A DNA stretch of 64,000 nt from positions 372,001-436,000 of the forward strand of contig CAVWIZ010000001.1 of assembly GCA_963755195.1 (NCBI GenBank). Direction: 5' to 3'. This DNA comes from CAVQJU01 sp963755195 (lineage in GTDB: Bacteria; Acidobacteriota; Vicinamibacteria; Vicinamibacterales; CAVVIG01). This document shows positions 62,974-64,000 of this stretch, one piece after another (the stretch's first letter is position 1; each line of letters opens with the position of its first letter). The position numbers were made by a program, and so were the translations under genes. The notes below the pieces were generated by a model, which saw only the letters and a program-made list of their open reading frames with translations, was not told the origin of the DNA and ran no database searches.

Positions 62974-64000
<1,027 letters not shown>

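Overview
The window is a high-GC, gene-dense bacterial chromosome segment with about 52 protein genes. I see no tRNA, rRNA, transposase, integrase, phage gene or CRISPR array. The gene set suggests an uncultured Acidobacteriota, most likely the Vicinamibacteria (subdivision 6) type: a VWFA-related secreted protein, M49 dipeptidyl-peptidase, S9 peptidase, several SpoIIE-type phosphatases, DUF1326 and CHRD proteins, and LPS/export genes of a Gram-negative envelope. The taxonomic call is inference.

Layout. (1) 0-11.3 kb, minus strand: desaturase, serC, DUF1015, malQ, aminotransferase, HEAT-cyclophilin fusion, M49 peptidase and beta-CASP nuclease. Nine apparent single-base frameshifts fall between 4.6 and 10.2 kb, most reading as one extra base in a conserved gene. 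(2) 11.3-26.5 kb: S9 peptidase, D-cysteine desulfhydrase family enzyme, histidine kinase, SDR, DUF1326, GarR-like reductase, a PaoABC-like exported molybdo-flavoenzyme, CHRD, ACT, OmpA and VWA proteins. This part is peppered with several unrelated families of palindromic intergenic repeats, some of which run into coding sequence. (3) 26.6-37.9 kb, plus strand: aminotransferase, Kbl-like enzyme, SpoIIE phosphatase, M1-like metallopeptidase, a solo NuoG-like protein, DsbD and a GAF sensor. (4) 38.2-46.5 kb, signalling: GAF-GAF-SpoIIE phosphatase, FabZ-like hotdog protein, GGDEF protein, hybrid histidine kinase, FliA-like sigma factor, a coupled pair of an HTH protein and a DHp-only mini-protein, and a divergent NtrC-type activator. 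(5) 46.5-52.3 kb: an Arg/Pro-rich repeat protein, Dabb, HAD, outer-membrane barrel, DxDGDG lipoprotein, DusB, VanZ. (6) 64.0-52.3 kb, minus strand: an unbroken run atpA-atpG-atpD-atpC-wzm-wzt-rfaE2-mfd-surA-nusG/upxY, joining ATP synthesis, polysaccharide export, heptose activation and transcription-coupled functions.

Two genome-wide habits show up. First, several genes have a -10-like hexamer (TATAAT, TATAGT, TAGAAT, TAAAAT) ending only 6-7 nt before the start codon and no Shine-Dalgarno sequence, which predicts leaderless mRNAs. Second, near-palindromic repeats of at least four sequence families sit at gene borders; one supplies the start codon and signal peptide of the S9 peptidase.

No single island looks like a defence or mobile system. 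The most novel candidates are the HTH/DHp-only/NtrC signalling cluster, the repeat-derived signal peptide, the Arg/Pro-rich repeat protein and the FabZ-like protein that lacks the catalytic histidine.
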